A stretch of 7,904 nt of DNA from assembly GCA_007127255.1 (NCBI GenBank), contig SKZS01000173.1:1-7904 (forward strand), given 5' to 3'. Numbering within the stretch: the first letter of the stretch is position 1; the number at the start of each line of letters is the position of its first letter. Below, one piece after another: positions 5,624 to 7,904 of the stretch. Made by a program: the position numbers and the translations under genes. This DNA is from Syntrophomonadaceae bacterium (lineage in GTDB: Bacteria; Bacillota; Dethiobacteria; DTU022). Under the pieces are notes generated by a model. That model was not told where the DNA came from and did no database searches. It saw nothing but the letters and a program-made list of their open reading frames with translations.

Positions 5624-5851
5624 AATTTAATAGCATCTCCTGCAATGATGGAAAGAAGTAACTGTATTAACCTTAAATTATCAGCGAGCCGGAAATGGTG
5701 CAAGCCCGGCAGGTTATGCGGTGAATGGCGTTCCTGAGCAGCTTAATAATCGAGTGGGCTCCTTGAAGCACATGGAGCCAAGTAGGGTGGAACCGCGGGA
5801 ATACCTCCCGTCCCTATGGCTTTATTAGCCAGGGACTGGAGGTTTTATTTT
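5624..5851 (+). ncRNA. Glycine-responsive T-box riboswitch leader of glyQS
   Basis: The leader senses uncharged tRNA-Gly and controls transcription of glyQS. Stem I is recognisable by AGAAGTAA at 5654-5661, the closing pair TAACCT (5668-5673) with AGGTTA (5711-5716), the AG bulge in AGCGAGCC at 5683-5690, and the distal GGTGCAAGCC at 5697-5706 inside GCCGG/CCGGC. The specifier is GGC at 5727-5729 within GAATGGCG, a glycine codon followed by a purine as usual. Stem III is GGCTCC (5757-5762) with GGAGCC (5774-5779). The conserved T-box is AGGGTGGAACCGCGGG at 5784-5799. Its TGGA can pair with the tRNA end when the discriminator base is U73, the usual base in bacterial tRNA-Gly, which supports glycine independently. 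The distance from Stem I to Stem III is short, as in the compact glyQS leaders that lack Stem II. The 5' boundary is estimated from the promoter. Confidence 0.95.
5803..5851 (+). terminator. Intrinsic terminator of the T-box, alternative to the antiterminator
   Basis: Bases 5803-5820 pair with 5828-5843: ACCTCC with GGAGGT, GTCCC with GGGAC, and TGGC with GCCA, interrupted by one mismatch and a two-base bulge. A seven-base loop and a T-rich run (5843-5851) complete it. The left arm CCCGTCCCT (5807-5815) can instead pair with AGGG and CGGG of the T-box (5784-5787 and 5796-5799) to form the antiterminator, so the two folds exclude each other. It lies 19 bases before glyQ. It is also the only clear intrinsic terminator seen downstream of the metal-efflux operon. 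Confidence 0.93.
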
Positions 5852-5870
5852 ATAGAAGGAGGAACCAGTA

Positions 5871-6752
5871 ATGGATCTACAAACTATCATGTTTAAGCTT
5901 CAGGAATACTGGGCCCAGAGAGGCTGCCTGATCTGGCAGCCATACGATGTGGAAAAAGGGGCGGGTACTATGAACCCCGCTACCTTTCTTAAGTCTCTCG
6001 GACCTGAGCCCTGGTCGGTTGGCTATGTTGAACCTTCGAGGCGCCCCGCTGACGGACGGTATGGAGAGAACCCAAACCGGCTTTACCAGCATTTGCAGTA
6101 CCAGGTGATAATTAAGCCTACACCACCTGATATCCAGCAGCAGTACCTGGACAGTCTTGCTTATCTTGGTCTGGATCCACTAGAGCACGATATCCGCTTT
6201 GTTGAGGATAACTGGGAAGCTCCGACCCTTGGTGCCTGGGGGTTGGGTTGGGAAGTATGGCTTGACGGCATGGAGATTACCCAGTTTACATATTTTCAGC
6301 AGGTTGGAGGCTTCGATGTGGAACAGGTTCCGGTCGAGCTTACTTACGGCCTGGAGCGGATTGCGATGTACCTGCAGGACTGTGAAAATGTTTTTGACCT
6401 GATCTGGACCGGGAATATAACCTACGGAGAGGTATTTCAGCGTGTGGAATGGGAACAGTCCAGTTACAGTTTCGATTATGCCGACCGCAACTTGCTCTTT
6501 GAGCTCTTCAACAGTTATGAAGCTGAAGCCGGGCGGCTGCTTAAACTTGACCTGGTTTATCCTGCCTACGATTATATTTTAAAATGTTCCCACACTTTTA
6601 ATAACCTTGAAGCAAGGGGAGCGATTAGCGTGACAGAAAGGGCTGCCTATATTGCCCGGGTTCGCACCCTGGCCAGGCTTTGTGCCGAATGCTACCTGAA
6701 ACAACGTGAAGCGGCTGGCTATCCGCTGCTGACAGGAGGTGCGGTCCAGTGA
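5871..6752 (+). CDS. glyQ: Glycyl-tRNA synthetase, alpha subunit
   Basis: A 293-residue class II aminoacyl-tRNA synthetase subunit. It forms the alpha2-beta2 enzyme with GlyS and holds the site that activates glycine with ATP. Recognisable blocks are W22-Q-P-Y-D-V-E-K-G-A-G-T-M-N-P (22-36), the motif 2 region V53-E-P-S-R-R-P-A-D-G-R-Y-G-E-N-P-N-R (53-70), F-V-E-D-N-W-E-A-P-T-L-G-A-W-G-L-G-W-E-V-W in the middle, and motif 3 G160-L-E-R163. Length is normal (about 290-300). The ATG at 5871 has AGAAGGAGGAA just upstream (from 5854). Expression is controlled by the T-box leader. The last four bases overlap the start of glyS. Confidence 0.98.
   Translation: MDLQTIMFKLQEYWAQRGCLIWQPYDVEKGAGTMNPATFLKSLGPEPWSVGYVEPSRRPADGRYGENPNRLYQHLQYQVIIKPTPPDIQQQYLDSLAYLGLDPLEHDIRFVEDNWEAPTLGAWGLGWEVWLDGMEITQFTYFQQVGGFDVEQVPVELTYGLERIAMYLQDCENVFDLIWTGNITYGEVFQRVEWEQSSYSFDYADRNLLFELFNSYEAEAGRLLKLDLVYPAYDYILKCSHTFNNLEARGAISVTERAAYIARVRTLARLCAECYLKQREAAGYPLLTGGAVQ
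6734..6740 (+). promoter_or_regulatory. Ribosome binding site fixing the glyS GTG start
   Basis: AGGAGGT lies inside the end of glyQ, eight bases before GTG 6749. The next in-frame GTG at 6755 would be 14 bases away, so 6749 is preferred. It creates a four-base GTGA overlap with the glyQ stop, suggesting translational coupling that would help keep the two subunits in equal amounts. Confidence 0.65.
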
Positions 6753-7904
6753 CAGTGACTCAAAACTTGCTTATGGAGATCGGTTGTGAAGAAATACCTT
6801 CCCGTTTTATCCCGCGGGCTATGGATCAACTAAAAACAGAAGCTGCTGCCCTGCTAAATGAAAACAGGCTGGGGCACGGTTCTATTGAAACCTGGGCTAC
6901 ACCCCGCCGGCTGGTTATTCTAATCAGCAATCTCGAGATGACACAAGCCGACCTGGTGGAAAAGGTAAAAGGGCCGCCTGTTGACCGCGCTTATGATGAT
7001 GCCGGCCAACCCACTAAAGCCCTGCAGGGTTTTATCAATAACCACGGGGTGACCCTGGAGCAAATAGGTGAAGAGGTCATTAAAGACGCCCGTTATGTGA
7101 TGGTGCATAAAGAAACTCCCGGACGGACGACAGAGGATATGCTGCCGGGACTGCTCCCTGATTTAATCCGGAAGCTTTCTTTTCCCCGTCCGATGTACTG
7201 GCAAAGCAAAGAAGTGCGCTTTGCCCGCCCAATCCGCTGGCTGCTTGCCCTTTATCATAACAAGCCGGTCGTTTTTAATTTTGCCGGCATTCAGTCTGGC
7301 AGGGTTACTTACGGGCATCGCTTCCTGGCTCCCGGACCGTTTGAGATCGACAGTGTAAATCACTATTTCCGCTGTCTCGAAGAAAATAGTATTGTCGTAG
7401 ATCAAAACCGCCGTCGCAAAATTATCCTTGATCAGCTGGCAGAAAAGGCAGCGGAAAAAGGTGGAGAAGCACTTGTTGATGAAGACTTGCTTGAGGAAGT
7501 TACTTACCTGGTTGAATATCCCGTCGCAGTCGATGGATCTTTTGACCAGGCCTATCTCGATCTACCCCAGGAAGTCCCGATTACTTCAATGCAGAATCAT
7601 CAGCGCTACTTCCCGATCGTAGAAAAAGAGAGCGGGCGCCTGATGCCGCACTTTGTGGGGATCAGTAATAACCGCTTTCATCCAAACATTCGCAAAGGCT
7701 ATGCCAAGGTTTTGCAGGCCCGCCTGGCCGATGGTCGGTTTTTCTACAATGAAGACCGTAAAGTGCCCCTTGAAAATTATATCGAAAAGCTAAAAAGCGT
7801 TGTTTTTCTCGAATCACTTGGCAGTGTTGACCAAAAGCGAATTCGCCTGGTTGAAATAACTGAAAAACTGGGTAAAACCCTGAAGTTACCTGCTGAGCAG
7901 GTAA
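6749..7904 (+). CDS. glyS: Glycyl-tRNA synthetase, beta subunit, 3' end outside the window
   Basis: The frame is open from GTG 6749 to the window's edge with no stop, giving 385 codons of a protein that is usually about 690 residues. GlyS is the partner of GlyQ and carries tRNA-binding parts of the alpha2-beta2 enzyme. Readable family blocks, in order: L-L-M-E-I-G-C-E-E-I-P near the start, W-A-T-P-R-R-L, K-G-P-P-V-D with K-A-L-Q-G-F, F-A-R-P-I-R-W-L, T-Y-G-H-R-F-L-A-P-G, E-V-T-Y-L-V-E-Y-P, P-I-T-S-M-Q-N-H-Q-R-Y-F-P, and V-L-Q-A-R-L-A-D-G-R-F-F-Y-N-E-D. The visible part looks intact, with no frameshift. Only the N-terminal portion is seen; the C-terminal anticodon-binding region should lie beyond the right edge. 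Confidence 0.97.
   Translation, partial: MTVTQNLLMEIGCEEIPSRFIPRAMDQLKTEAAALLNENRLGHGSIETWATPRRLVILISNLEMTQADLVEKVKGPPVDRAYDDAGQPTKALQGFINNHGVTLEQIGEEVIKDARYVMVHKETPGRTTEDMLPGLLPDLIRKLSFPRPMYWQSKEVRFARPIRWLLALYHNKPVVFNFAGIQSGRVTYGHRFLAPGPFEIDSVNHYFRCLEENSIVVDQNRRRKIILDQLAEKAAEKGGEALVDEDLLEEVTYLVEYPVAVDGSFDQAYLDLPQEVPITSMQNHQRYFPIVEKESGRLMPHFVGISNNRFHPNIRKGYAKVLQARLADGRFFYNEDRKVPLENYIEKLKSVVFLESLGSVDQKRIRLVEITEKLGKTLKLPAEQV

Noticed and set aside
1..7904. Signs of mobile elements, CRISPR arrays or phage genes.
   Set aside because: I found no repeat-spacer pattern, transposase or integrase frame, terminal inverted repeats or tRNA gene in the window. All long genes are accounted for by ordinary families.

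Overview
The window is a compact, entirely plus-strand piece of a chromosome, most likely from an anaerobic, Clostridia-like Firmicute (Bacillota). The basis is the gene order cdd-era-recO-glyQ-glyS, which is a Firmicute core neighbourhood, a glycyl T-box leader, strong AGGAGG-type ribosome binding sites, frequent TTG/GTG starts, and a DUF881 protein. The species cannot be named from the sequence alone. No rRNA, tRNA, CRISPR array, transposase or integrase is visible.

Layout. (1) 1-606: 3' part of a DUF881-family gene whose beginning lies outside the window. (2) 623-1450: a cytidine deaminase fused in frame to a C-terminal TsaA/TrmO-like (UPF0066) domain. This is the most unusual gene here. 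(3) 1464-2351: era, the ribosome-assembly GTPase. (4) 2409-3143: recO, a recombination mediator with a TTG start. (5) 3195-3250: a near-consensus sigma-A promoter with an ArsR/SmtB-type operator over the expected transcription start. (6) 3275-3640 and 3666-5576: a metal-sensing ArsR/SmtB-family repressor and a Zn/Cd/Pb-type P1B ATPase, forming a self-contained metal-efflux cassette. (7) 5589-5851: a second promoter and a compact glycine T-box riboswitch with its terminator. (8) 5871-6752 and 6749-7904: glyQ and the first part of glyS, encoding the two subunits of the bacterial-type glycyl-tRNA synthetase. glyS runs off the right edge.

How it works together. The first four genes are closely spaced and probably cotranscribed. 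They cover an envelope-associated protein of unknown role, nucleoside salvage with a possible tRNA-modification-like domain, 30S maturation and DNA repair. The metal cassette sits between recO and glyQS with its own promoter and operator, so it should be expressed when metal releases the repressor. I see no terminator after recO or after the ATPase gene. The first clear intrinsic terminator downstream of the metal operon is the conditional one inside the glyQS T-box leader. Glycyl-tRNA charging may therefore also decide how far metal-induced transcripts run.

Best leads for novelty are the deaminase-TrmO fusion, the layered operator and spacer dyad at the metal promoter, and the T-box terminator acting as the boundary of the efflux operon.
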